Source: Rhabdophis nuchalis
Taxonomy: Eukaryota; Chordata; Lepidosauria; Squamata; Natricidae
Length of the DNA stretch: 64,000 nucleotides
Direction of reading: 5' to 3'
Assembly (NCBI GenBank): GCA_039707465.1
Contig: CM077644.1
Coordinates: 141,794,462 to 141,858,461 of the forward strand
The notes beneath the pieces are model-generated. The model saw nothing but the letters and a program-made list of their open reading frames with translations, made no database searches and was not told the origin of the DNA. Positions 1 through 11,117 of this stretch are shown in pieces. The position numbers and the translations under genes were made by a program. Every line of letters begins with the position of its first letter. Position 1 is the first letter of the stretch.

Positions 1-928
1 TTGTTTTTTAAAAAAGTCAGAAACGGGGGCCATCCTAGGCTGGCTTGCTGAAATAAATACGTCTTAAGACGTTGGCGGAAGAGGCGGAGGTCCGAGATAG
101 TGCAAAGGTCGGGGGGTAGGTCGTTCCAGAGTGCCGGGCCCGCCACAGAGAAGGCCCTTCCCCTGGGTGTCGCCAACCGGCATTGCCCCGCCGACGGCAC
201 CCGGAGAAGGCCCTCTCTGTGGGAGCGGATCGGACGAAGGGATGTATGGGGCAGGAGGCGGTCTCGTATATAGCTAGGCCCCGAGCCATGGAGCGATTTA
301 AAGATGGTCATCAACACCTTGAAGCGCACTCGAAAGGCCACAGGCAGCCAGTGCAGCTCGCGCAGGAGAGTTGTTACGCGGGTTTGCCTTGAGGCACCCA
401 TTATCACCCGCACGGCCGCATTCTGTACGAACTGTAGCTTTCGAGTGCACCTCAAGGGGAGCCCCATGTAGAGAGCGTTGCAGTAATCCAGCCGGGATGT
501 CACAAGCGCTTGAGTGACTGTGCGAAGGGCTCCCCGGTCCAGTAAGGTGCGCAACTGGCGTATCAGGCGTACCTGATAGAACGCCCCCCTGGCCACGGCC
601 GCCACATGGTCCTCCATGGACAGCCGGGAATCCAGGAGGACGCCCAACTTGCGCTCCCTCTCCACGGGGGCCAGTTCGCCCCCAATGGCCAGTGTTGGAC
701 TTAACTGGCTGAACCGGGGTGCCGGAAACCACAGCCACTCGGTCTTGGCCGGGTTGAGTTTGAGTTTGTTACTACCCATCCAGATCCGTACGGCCTCCAG
801 ACACCGGGACAGCACCTCGACGGCATCGTTGGGGTGGTTTGGGGTGGATATGTACAACTGGGTGTCATCAGCGTACAGATGGTACTCCACCCCAAAACCA
901 CGGATGATCTCGCCCAGCGGCTTCATGT
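1..928 (-). mobile_element. L2/CR1-group LINE, 5'-truncated copy running off the left edge
   Basis: The minus strand encodes the second half of a reverse transcriptase and its C-terminal region: YADDTQLYIS near 875, the PAKTEWLWFPAP region, then LHWLP and RAFSVAGP-like blocks. Frameshifts break the frame. The 5' truncation is just before YADD, at 928, where it meets a TAGG minisatellite. The 3' UTR lies outside the window. It belongs to the same subfamily as the long copy at 1110-6349. Confidence 0.85.
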
Positions 929-1110
929 AGGTAGAGGGAGAGAGGGACAGGGAGAAATACAATAGGTAGGTAGGTGGATAGAGAGAGGGAGAAATACAAT
1001 AGGTAGGTAGGTAGATGGATAGAGAGAGGGAGAAATACAGTAGGTAGGTAGGTTGGTAGACAGAGTAAGAAATACGGTAGTTAGGTAGGTAGGTAGGTAG
1101 GTAGGTAGGG
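926..1110. repeat. TAGG-based minisatellite
   Basis: Runs of TAGG are interleaved with GGATAGAGAGAGGGAGAAATACA-type spacers in units of about 60 bases. The same mix resumes at 6350-6435, on the far side of the long LINE. Confidence 0.85.
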
Positions 1111-1356
1111 AGTGAGCTTTGCGCATGCGCGAAGAATGGCGGCTCCGTGCTGAGCGCGACTAGGCCTGAGGGGTCTTTTGGCCCTGGGGGGTCGTTGCCA
1201 GCCCTCTTTATCCATCTATGAGGGTTGGCCCGGCAAGTTGGTCCGTTCCCCGACACGCCAGGTATTTTCAGTCCGCGGAGAGTGCGGCGGGCAAGGCGAG
1301 CGTTGGGCGGCGAGCTCCAAGTGCTCCAGAGCTTCGGAGAGGCCCTGGCGTCCTTG

Positions 1357-1655
1357 CTGCAGCCCTGGGGTGTCTGAAGAGGAGGTAGGCCGGGCAACCA
1401 GGGTGAAGATTGAGGAGGCCGGGCCGGGTATGGGTTGAAGATCTGGCCGCATGGTAATGACAGCAGACCGCGTGGCCTCCACCCGGCCTGTGCAGTCCCT
1501 AGCGGCCTAGCTGCATCCCTAGGGCGTCTGGAGAGGAGGTAGGCAGGGCGACCAGGGCGAAGATGGAGGAGGCCGGGCCGGGTGTGGGTTGAAGATCTGG
1601 CCGCGCAGCAATGACAGCTGGACCGTGCGGCCTCCACCTGGCCTGTGCAGTCCCT
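1357..1655 (+). promoter_or_regulatory. two tandem units in the LINE 5' UTR
   Basis: Unit one (1357-1500) and unit two (1511-1655) are about 145 bases each and share blocks such as GAGGAGGCCGGGCCGGGT and GGGTTGAAGATCTGGCCGC. Tandem 5' UTR units of this kind act as internal promoters in several LINE families; here that role is inferred. Confidence 0.7.
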
Positions 1656-2430
1656 GCCTGACCCATCTTGATTCGGGCTGGTTTTGGAGCAAGGGACGAG
1701 GCAAGGATGGACAGATGGACTGGTGATCGAATGGGCTGAGGAGTGGAGAGGCGGGATGAGGAATTAACAGGGAAGCAGAAAGGGCTGTAATGCCCTTGGA
1801 ATATCTTTGGAGGGCTGAAGGTGGAGGCGAGGGTAACCGTTCTGGACTGGGCCGAGGGCTTACCATCTAGCCGTGTGAAAGACTATGCAGCCCAGGACAT
1901 TTGTGGCCTGTGAGGCTTCTTAGGCCGAGGAGTCAGAGGAAAAGGCGGAAGAGGAGCCTGACTTACAGATCATTGAAATGGCCGCTAAATCGAATGTTAG
2001 CCTCTACATGACATCTGAGTAGGCCATATGATGGATATTTCGAACTATCTGGGGGAAGACTATTTTTGTCATCTATTACCTCCCCCCCGCTGGATAGACT
2101 GCTTCCACCCCACCTGGACTACCTGCCGCACTTTATCATCTATCTTACCTTACCCTTTTAAGTTTTAGCTTGCTATGTTAATCTTGACTTGCAATGTACC
2201 ATCTCGGGCGATTCCCTCCCCTTTTTAGAACCAGTGCCGTTGTTATGCTATTGTTGTACTCCAGAACAGAGCTCCTAGGCCTGCAAGAGTCTCTTTTCTC
2301 GCAGGTATGGCCCCCCTGTCTATCTGGGGCCCACCTCGAGGATGGATTGCTTGATCCAGAGAGGTGGGCTAGGCGCAAGCTCGGGGGTTTTATCAAAAAT
2401 TTTAATTAAGATTTTAAGGGGGTCTGGGTT

Positions 2431-3690
2431 GTGGGGAGGGTTAGCCAGTTGGGTGTAGGACACGCTATAGGGCTGGCCGGCGGAATTAGGGAAACGGAAA
2501 GAGTCACGGAGGAGGGGGGTGGGGGGGTCGTTGCCATTGAGGGTTTGTCCATCAGTTTGGTCGTGGGACGGGGCAGGTATGGCGGGAGACCGAAAGTCCA
2601 TCACCGGTTGGAGGATCATGACCATTGGTTACAGGAGGTCAGGTGCTCCAAACCTCAGTGCTCCCTTCGCAGACTAGGAGGGCAGGGTTCACAGAGTCAG
2701 GGCCCTAGGCTGATGTTGTGCAACGCCAGGTCCGTGGTGAATAAAGCCCCCCTCATTAATGACCTTGTGTCAGAGGGGGACCCGGACCTGGTGGGTATAA
2801 CGGAGACCTGGTTGGGCCACGAGGGTGGTCTACCCCTCATGGAAATGTGCCCACCAGGCTACTGTGCCTTTCATCAGCCTAGGGCCCTAGGTAGGGGTGG
2901 AGGGGTGGCAATTATGGTTAAGGAAGGTCTTGAGCCGAGAGAGACCACTGTACCACAGACGACCGGGTGTGAGTCCCTCTTCGTGAAGTGGGGCCTGGGG
3001 TGGCAGATGGGCATGCTGGTTGTATACCTGGCTCCCCGCTATGTAACAGCAGCCCTGCCTGAGCTCCTGGAGGTGGTGGCCGGGATGGCGGTTGATACCC
3101 CCAGACTTTTGGTCATGGGGGATTTCAACCTGCCATCTGCTGGCGAGACCTCTGAGGTAGCTTGGGAGTTCGTGGCCTCCATGACGGCCATGGACCTGAC
3201 CCAAGTAGTTCTTGGCCCCACTCACGAGGGAGGACACACCCTGGATCTAATTTTCGTCTCGGGTCAGTGGAGGAGTGATCTGGGAATAGGGGATTTAGTC
3301 ATCACACCCTTGTCATGGACAGATCACGTTCTCCTCCGGCTGGACTTTCCAATCATCACACCCCACCGCGGGGAGGCAGAACCTGAGAGCTCAAGATGGT
3401 TCCGCCCCAGGCGCCTGATGGACCCAGAAAGGTTCCAGAGGGAGCTTGAGCCAGTACCTGTGTCCCTGCCCTGTGACTCGACTGAGGACCTAGTGGCCGC
3501 ATGGTATAGTGCGGCCACGGGAGCCTTGGACCGAGTCGCGCCCTTGCGGCCTCGCACGCGGCGCCGAATCTCCCAGGCCCCTTGGTTTTCCGAGGAGCTG
3601 AGGGAGATGAAATGCTGCAAGAGACGCCTAGAGAGTACGTGGAGATCCTCTTGGTCCGAATCCGACCGAACACTAGTAAGAGCCTATATT
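2431..3690 (+). pseudogene. LINE AP endonuclease domain (interrupted ORF2, 5' part)
   Basis: An open frame carries the apurinic endonuclease. It shows NARSVVNK (from 2713), ITETWL with the catalytic Glu (near 2800), GRGGGVA (near 2895), MGDFN (near 3118), THEGGHTLDLI (near 3222) and TDH (near 3320). The first in-frame ATG before the domain is unclear, as the frame opens at a GTG (2431). The frame runs into the nested copy at about 3691 and stops at 3744, so the endonuclease is severed from its RT. Confidence 0.85.
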
Positions 3691-4278
3691 AGGACTTCAG
3701 TTGGTCCAGAATGCAGCCGCGCGAGCAATTATGGGCACCTCTAGGTTTGCCCATGTAACACCGCTCTTGCGCGAGCTGCACTGGCTACCTGTCGTCTTCC
3801 GGGTGCGCTTCAAGGTGTTAATTACCATCTTCAAAGCGCTCCATGGCTCGGGACCTAGCTACCTGCGGGATCGGATCCTGCCCCATACATCCTCACGGCC
3901 GATTCGCTCCCACAGAGAGGGACTTCTCCGGGTGCCGTCCACTAGACTTTGTCAGCGGGCGACGCCCAGGGGAAGGGCCTTCTCTGTGGCGGGCCCAGCC
4001 CTCTGGAATGACCTTCCCCCCGATATCAGGACAACTACGGACCTCCGCTCCTTCCGCTTAAAATTAAAGACTCACTTTTTTCGTCTGGCCGGCCTTGGGT
4101 AGTCTCTTTTTAGGTTAGGGTTTTTTAGGGGTAGTTTTTAGTTTATAGGTTTTAGCGCAGGATTTATTTAATTTATTTTTAATTCTGTATTTTGTACTTG
4201 TCTGTGTTTATTTGTATTTTTAATTGCCTGTGCCCCGCCTCGAGTCCCCTCGGGGAGAGAGAGCGGGATATAAATTAA

Positions 4279-4320
<42 letters not shown>
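3691..4320 (+). mobile_element. nested 5'-truncated L2-like LINE of a sister subfamily
   Basis: The copy begins at the LQLVQNAAARAIMGTS block and keeps an open frame to 4102. Its 3' UTR has a CGAGTCCCCTCGGGGAGAG stem-loop and ends in a run of ATT (4279-4320). It splits the host element between endonuclease and RT. Its protein (PSTRLCQRATPRGR) matches the copies at 17180, 29905, 38373 and 52395 better than its host (PSAGQCRLATPRGR). Confidence 0.88.
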
Positions 4321-4322
<2 letters not shown>

Positions 4323-4326
4323 TTAC

Positions 4327-6156
4327 TTGGTGGCGATTAGAGTGGCCAAACGTGAGTATTGTGCCACTCTTATAGCATCCGCAGAGAACCGCCCTGCCGC
4401 CCTGTTTGGGGTAACCCGCTCCCTCCTTCAACAGAGGCTGTGGGAAGCCCCGCTGCAGGGTAGAGCAGAGGAATTTGGTGTATACCTGCAGGATAAAATC
4501 GCTCGGATCCGGAGCGAGTTGCCCTCCACTGAAACTGGTCTAGTCAGATTATCTGATGCGGGCCTTGAGTTGACATCTTGGGAGGAGTTTGACTTTGTTA
4601 CTACCGAGGATATGGACAGGTTGTCGAGGAGACTCAAGGCCACCACATGTTTATTGGACCCATGTCCCTCCTGGCTTGTACTGGCATCCTGGGAGATTAC
4701 ACGAGGCTGCCTCCAGGATATTGTGAACGCTTCCTTGAGTGAGGGGTATCTGCCTACCACCTTAAAAGAGGCGGTGGTGAGACCCCTTCTCCAGAAGCCT
4801 TCCCTGGACCCAGCATTATTGGATAATTACCGTCCGGTCTCCAACCTTCACTTTCTAGCGAAGGTTGTAGAGAGTGTGGTGGCTCAACAGTTTCCTTGGC
4901 ACCTGGAGGAAATTGATTATCTAGACCCACGCCAGTCCGGCTTCTGTCCTGGTCACAGCACCAAGACGGCATTGGTCGCGTTGGTGGATGATCTCTGGAG
5001 GGCACGGGATAGAGGATGTTCCTCTATCCTGGTCCTATTAGACCTCTCAGCGGCTTTTGATACCATCGACCATGGTATCTTATTGCACTGACTGGGGGGG
5101 TTGGGGGTGAGAGGCACTGTGTTACGGTGGTTCTCATCCTACCTCTCTGGTTGGTCGCAATGTGTGTTGGCAGGAGGGCAGAGGTCGGCCCCGAGACCCC
5201 TGACATGCAGGGTTCCTCAGGGGTCGATCCTCTCGCCCCTCCTGTTCAACACCTATATGAAGCCGCTGGGTGAGATCATCCATGGTTTTGGGGTAGAATA
5301 CCATCTGTACGCTGATGACACCCAACTGTACATATCTACCCCAAACCACCCCAACGATGCCATTGAGGTGATGTCCCGGTGTTTGGAGGCCATACAGGTC
5401 TGGATGGGTAGTAATAAACTCAAGCTCAACCCTGCCAAGACCGAGTGGCTGTGGTTTCCGGCACCCCGGTTCAGCCAGTTAAGTCCAACACTGGCCATTG
5501 GGGGTGAAATATTGGCCCCCGTGGAGAGGGCGCGCAATTTGGGTGTCCTCCTGGATTCCCGGCTGTCTATGGAGGACCATGTGGCAGCCGTGGCCAGGGG
5601 GGTGTTTTACCAGGTACGCTTGGTATGCCAATTGCGCCCCTTACTGGATCGGGTTGCCCTCCACACAGTCACTCAAGCACTCGTGACATCTAGACTGGAC
5701 TATTGTAACGCTCTCTACATGGGGCTCCCCTTGAGGTGCACTCGGAGGTTACAGCTAGCCCAGAACGCAGCCGCGCGGGTGGTCATGGGAGCCACAAGGC
5801 AATCCCACGTAACACCTCTCCTGTGCGAGCTGCACTGGCTACCTGTGGCCTTTCAGATGCGCTTCAAGGTGTTAATGACCATCTTTAAAGCCCTCCATGG
5901 CTCGGGGCCTAGTTACATGCGAGACCGTATCCTGCCCCATACATCCCTTCGACTGATCTGCTCCCATAGAGAGGGCCTTCTCCGGGTGCCGTCGGCCGGG
6001 CAATGCCGGTTGGCGACACCCAGGGGAAGGGCCTTCTCTGTGGCGGGCCCAACCCTCTGGAACGACCTGCCCCCTGAACTCCGTACCACCACAGACCTCC
6101 GCCTTTTCCGCCGGCGTCTTAAAACGCATTTGTTCCAACAAGCCGGCCTAGGATAA
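4327..6156 (+). pseudogene. LINE reverse transcriptase domain (ORF2, 3' part), one in-frame stop
   Basis: The frame resumes after the insert. RT motifs in order are NYRPVSNL, QSGFCPGHST, LDLSAAFDTIDH (near 5040-5070), GVPQGS-like RVPQGSILSPLLF (5213-5250) and YADD at 5308-5319, followed by LHWLP and the C-terminal region to the stop at 6154-6156. A TGA at 5089-5091 interrupts the frame, but both sides are in the same reading frame, so this is one nonsense change rather than a frameshift. The copy cannot encode a whole ORF2. Confidence 0.88.
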
Positions 6157-6349
6157 TCACCCGATCTGGACTTTTTAGTTATAAATTTTAATTAGAGAAT
6201 TTTAAAATGTTTTAGCACGGGGTAATTTAATTTAATTGGATTTTAATAATTGATCTATTTATGTACGTTGTGTTTTAATTTGTCTGTGCGCCGACCTGGG
6301 TCCTTTTGTAGGAGAAGGGCGGGGTATAAATTTAATAAAATAAAATAAA

Positions 6350-6435
6350 GGTAGGTAGGTAGGTAGGTAGGTAGGTAGGTAGGTAGGTAGGTGGAGAGAG
6401 TAAGAAATATAGTAGGTAGGTAGGTTGGGGGTTAT
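6350..6435. repeat. TAGG minisatellite, right-hand part
   Basis: Ten or more GTAG units are followed by a GAGAGAGTAAGAAATATAGTAGG spacer like that at 1060-1080. This is the right flank of the long LINE. Confidence 0.8.
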
Positions 6436-6464
6436 ACGGTGGTTTTGTGTACACAGATTTTTTA

Positions 6465-6560
6465 AAATTTTATTTACATTTATATCCCGCCCTTCTCCGC
6501 AAAGGACCCAGGGCGGCTTGGTTGGCCATTTAACCAGACTGGGCCACAGCAACACGTGGC
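6465..6560 (-). mobile_element. L2-like LINE or SINE 3' tail remnant
   Basis: The minus strand reads CCTGGGTCC...GGAGAAGGGCGGGATATAAAT followed by an A-rich tail. This is the 3' end motif shared with the LINEs here. Confidence 0.55.
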
Positions 6561-7184
6561 CAGGTACAGCTAGTAGTATAATAAAAAGTTAAATCCAGAT
6601 ATCTAGAGCCTGTGCCAGAAACTCCAAAAAGCTTGCCTTGGCTTTGGGCCCATATGGAACTAACATTTTCTACTCAAGAAATAAGGGCAGGTGCCTATTC
6701 TGGAGACATCTAGAAATAGTTTTCAACCAATGCAGCAACATTCACAATTGAGGGGATCTGGATAGCACTAGCTTCTGGAAGTATCAGCAATATAATTCAC
6801 TGTGAGGATGGAAAAAGTGGTAAGATTTAGTTCAGAAGTATTGTATACTTCTTTTTTTCATTTGTTAAAACATGCCTGATGCAATTTTCTTGGCAAGGTG
6901 TTTCAGAAGTGTTTCGTCATTGCCTCCTTCCTAGGGATGACTGGCCCAAAATTACCCAGCTGGCTTTGTGCCTAAGTGAGCTAGAACTCACAGTCTCCTG
7001 GTTTCCAGCCTGATGTTTTAACCACAACACTGAACTGACTCCCATTGTATAAACCATAACCAATTAAATAGTTGTAAATGTCTATTTCTTTCTTACAAAG
7101 AGAGGGCCGTTACTAAACTTGTGCACCGAAGAAGCAATTATTATGTAAAACCAAAAGATTATAGGCATCTCCAAAATTCTAAAT

Positions 7185-7306
7185 CAGGGCTGTCAAACTC
7201 CTGGCCTGCGGTATGCTGGCCACTGCCCAAGTCCGGTTTAACGAAGCGGAAAAAGTCCTGATACGTCACGTGACACTACAGTGACAATATGGGTTTGACA
7301 CCCCTG
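7185..7306. mobile_element. hAT-like short element, TSD TTCTAAAT
   Basis: The ends are CAGGGCTGTCAAACTC and GGGTTTGACACCCCTG. A perfect 8-bp TSD TTCTAAAT lies at 7177-7184 and 7307-7314. It is the same family as 46479-47245. Confidence 0.85.
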
Positions 7307-8298
7307 TTCTAAATGGTGCTCTGCCATTTTCCACATCATTGTATTGCTACTGAAGTTGACAATCCAAACTTGATTTTCATCTCCAGTAACACATATTTAA
7401 TATTATTTACATTCATAGGATTAAGAATACATGCCTATAACCTAACTACAGCAGGTGCATGAAATGCCTGGTATCTGTGTTACATCTGTATGGTGCAATT
7501 GAAATAATACACAACCTTTGGAAAGCCATTGCCTTCATCACAGTGTTTATTAGGTAACTATCCTCCCTCCCACCCCCCCATCTGGAAGGCACAAAGCAGG
7601 TTGAACATTTCATATTCTCTCTCACTGCAATCTTCTGGTTTGGAATAGTGATTTAGCACACTGGTAATGTTACCCTGTAGCCTGGAATGTATTATTATGA
7701 AAGTACCCTTTCCTCTCATTCATCCCTACTGAATTGCCTCTGGATATGACAACAGCAGCAGTATAGAAAAATATTTCCCCTTTCCACCTCATCCATCACT
7801 TTCATACATGGAATGGAGTTTGGTTATCTACATTTCTCGTGTTCCCCAGTGTTCGCAACACTATGAACAATTTCTCAAATGCTGTATGATATACTGAACT
7901 CATAATTACCAAGTTTGAATAATTTCCAGGTTTGCACTGATGAGTGGAAAGAATGGAAGATTTGCCTACACAACAAGTATTCTTGTAGAAGAATAGAGAT
8001 AAGAGTTCCTAACATTCAATTCACTATTTTTCCTCTGCTGTGTTGTGGGGGATGGTAAACTACATTAATTTCCCAACCTTATAATCCTTAACCATGTTGA
8101 GATGGACAATATCTGTAGGAATAATCATGGAGCAATTCAAGAGCACACTCCATATTCTCTGAGCTGGTGAGGTTGAAGCAAACATGGTTGCCTTGCAGCA
8201 GCCATCAAAAGAGAACCTGGAATCTAATATGAACAGCACAGATGATTGCAGTGCAATAAAAGACATGAAGAAAAAAATAGGAGTTCTGAGTCAGAACC

Positions 8299-8362
8299 AG
8301 AGGTGGGATTCTACCGGTTTGCGCGCTCAGCAAACTGGTTGTTAAACCAGTAGGACAGCTAA
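8299..8362. mobile_element. fragment of the GGTGGGATTC hAT-like family
   Basis: It starts CAGAGGTGGGATTCTACCGG and is truncated after about 60 bases. Confidence 0.5.
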
Positions 8363-9002
8363 TACTTTCTCGGGAACAGTTGCAGAATGTAAACACTCAG
8401 CATGAGGAGAATTTTGCATCTTCAGCCACTCAAAGGCTCAAGGCAGATGCAGAAGCCGAACTATGGAATAATTGTTAAGATGCTATATGAAATAAATGAA
8501 CAGCTAATGCAATTGGACAGGAGATTTCAGGTCAGTAACAGAGAAGTAAAGGCTTTTGTCTCAGTAGGATGGTAAGCAATATGATGAAGGAAAAATGTAG
8601 TTGGTTCAAGAGAACGAAACCCATGGCTGAAGAGAGTTCCTTAGAGAAAGGTAACTATAATGGGCTGGAGAATAACCTTGAGGAACAGGAGGAAGAGCTG
8701 CAGCCAAGCCAATGGCCAGTGAATGAGTCAGGGCAGAAATGGAATTTGAGAAAGCTTGACTCTCCCTAGTCCTCTTTAGGATAGAGGCAGAGAAGGGTGA
8801 GGCACATTCATAGGTGCAAAATTCTATTATTGTAACTTTATAATAATAACAGTAGCATTCATGATGTTGGAATTTAAAGTTTGGTCAACCTCAAAGGGCT
8901 GACAATAACTCAGGACCTTGGAATGAGTCTTAATCTGGAAGAACTCAACATGCATTATTGAGCTCCTGCCATAAGATCAAACAACACCACTGAAGTTTGT
9001 AT

Positions 9003-9260
9003 TGTTATTTATTTATTAGCTTATTTATTTATAAATGGCCCAGCTCATGATTGTCCAATTAATCACTGACTCTGGGTGACATACAAGGTTCAAAACAACA
9101 ATCCAATCCAATAAAATAACATTCCCATCCCTCAAGAAGATGTTCCTAATGAAGAACATACAGTACATAAATCATAAATGTGCAAAACCAATCCCATAGC
9201 AGTCATACCCACACCACTCAAGTCCAAGGCCTGCAGAAAAAAGCCAGGTCTTACCTGACT
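9003..9260 (-). mobile_element. degraded LINE/SINE 3' region, minus strand
   Basis: A TTATTTATTTATAA-rich run is followed by AATGGCCCAGCTCA and GACTCTGGGTGACATACAA. This resembles the reversed 3' tail of an L2/CR1-type or MIR-like element. Family not certain. Confidence 0.35.
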
Positions 9261-11117
9261 CACCTGAAGGAACTAGCCATGATGAAAGCCATGATGAATA
9301 CCACCTTATGGCCCAACTATGCCATTTCTTAATAATTTATTAGTGCATATTTCTTGTTATGTGAATGAAACAATGCCTTATTAATAATATTCATATTCTC
9401 TTGGGAATATCCAAAAGATGAGAATTATAGTTTAATGCATATGGCCAACACTTGATTATGAAAGATTAGTTTAAAATAATACATCTAAATGCTCACTGTC
9501 CTTGACTGATCTTCAAAGACTAAAAAGTTCTGATCTATTCATACTTGGAAATTATATAGCTGGACTTGTGAAAGATCAAGAATCTTCAGACTGTAGATTA
9601 GATTTAGAGGTCAAAAGAGTTCTTGAACAAAGTCAGTGTCAGGAAACATGCAGAGGTGCACCCTTTAGGTCACAAGTAGCTGATTTCAACTAAAAGGAGG
9701 CTACTTCTGAACTTTTGATCCACTGAGCTCTATTACATTCAGACAGCGAGCAATAGTAGAGGTACTCGTGACATAATGTGAGCGTTTCTTCACTGAATTG
9801 CATTGTTTCATCAAGAGTTTCATAATGTCCCAACAAATTTTTTTATGTGGGTAAAACATCATCTCCTTATAGAAATCCACAATTGTGAAGAAATATCAAA
9901 ACAGTTCTATGTTTTTCCTGCTTTTGTAAAACAGAATGTAAATTCAGTCTGATTTATCTAGCCATTCCCTATCTAGAACAAAATAAAACAAAACAGCAGC
10001 AATTCTCCAAAATGGCAAACAGATTCATTTGGAGATGTAATCAGCCTTTCAATCTGAGAGACTTTGGGCATACACAGAGACCTTCTTTGCTGAACTATAG
10101 ACCTTCATAGGCACTGTTCTGATTCTGTTCTTTGTTACATGGTTTGCTAGTTTTCCGTAACTGATTGACATCATGCTGCCCCTTTTAGATTCTTTCCCCA
10201 AAATAATTCACAGTTAAAATGTGTGCTTCTAAACTTACATAATTCTTCAATACACTTGCTGAAATAATTTATTACACATTGTTCTCATTTTGGCTGCACT
10301 CCGCCCATTTCAACAGTCCAGGTTTGAAGTCATCAGAATTGCTGTTGAGCACCTCTGAATGCTTTTGAACTTCATTGACTTCTTGGAGAATTATAAATAC
10401 AATGATATATTTGCTGTCAGCAGAGAATACGTCTCTGGGCACCCACTTCTTGCTTTGCCTCCTCCTTTTCTCCCCATTGTATTGCCCACTGAAATCAATC
10501 ACTCAGTAATGTAAGTAGGTGGGGGAACAGATTGCTAAAATCTTGAGGTTCAGTTTTAACTGGTTTGTTTTGCTGCTTTGAATGAGCAAGCATGGTGAAT
10601 GGTTCATTCCTACAATCACTTCCTCTATTGACCTATACTTTGGATCAGCCTTCCATGTGTAGAACATGAGGCACTCCACGTGAAATAAGGCCCGGTGTGC
10701 CACACATCGTGGTTGTGACAGATCCTGTACGTAAAATTGAACGCATTGTGCAACTGTGATGAAGAAATAAATTCTTATCTCTATAGGTTTTGTGTAGGCC
10801 TTTCCTCAGAAGTGGCTTTTTCAGAGATAATAGTGTATGAAATCAGTCGGACGCACACATCAAGTCTGTGTACAATGTGTGATGCATTAACATAACTAGA
10901 GAAAGATGCTCTTTTTCATGCACAGCATTAGAATTATTAGAAATATGCTTCTTGTATTCATTTAATTATGTTGATGTCTAATGAACTATGCACCTAAGCC
11001 ACCACTTTTGGTGGATTTGGCTAGTCTGTAAACAACCCATGTACACTGAATGTCTTCTGCTAGATATCCAAGACAGGGATGAGTTAAAGGAGAAAGAAGC
11101 AAGATGCATTGGCATCT

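Larger units (their letters stand above)
1110..6349 (+). mobile_element. near-full-length L2/CR1-group LINE (with a nested insertion)
   Basis: The element has a CpG-rich 5' UTR (1110 to about 2430), an endonuclease segment (about 2700-3690), a nested younger copy (3691-4320), a reverse transcriptase segment (4327-6156) and a 3' UTR ending in an AATAAAATAAAATAAAG tail. Without the insert it is about 4.6 kb. No ORF1 was recognised. The flanks are the same TAGG repeat on both sides, so it inserted into that array and the TSD cannot be set exactly. Clade assignment (L2 rather than CR1) rests on recalled RT motifs. Confidence 0.87.
6600..11117. other. unassigned stretch outside the listed elements
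   Basis: No protein-coding signal, RNA gene or clear repeat was found beyond those listed at 7185, 8299 and 9003. The part nearest HOPX (10260-11117) could be extended 3' UTR. Confidence 0.5.

Noticed and set aside
2431..3744. 437-codon open frame as a host gene
   Set aside because: It has LINE endonuclease motifs and sits inside a LINE; its end runs into another LINE copy.
9250..9265. CAGGTAAGA donor on the minus strand downstream of HOPX
   Set aside because: It lies in a degraded repeat and past the HOPX stop.
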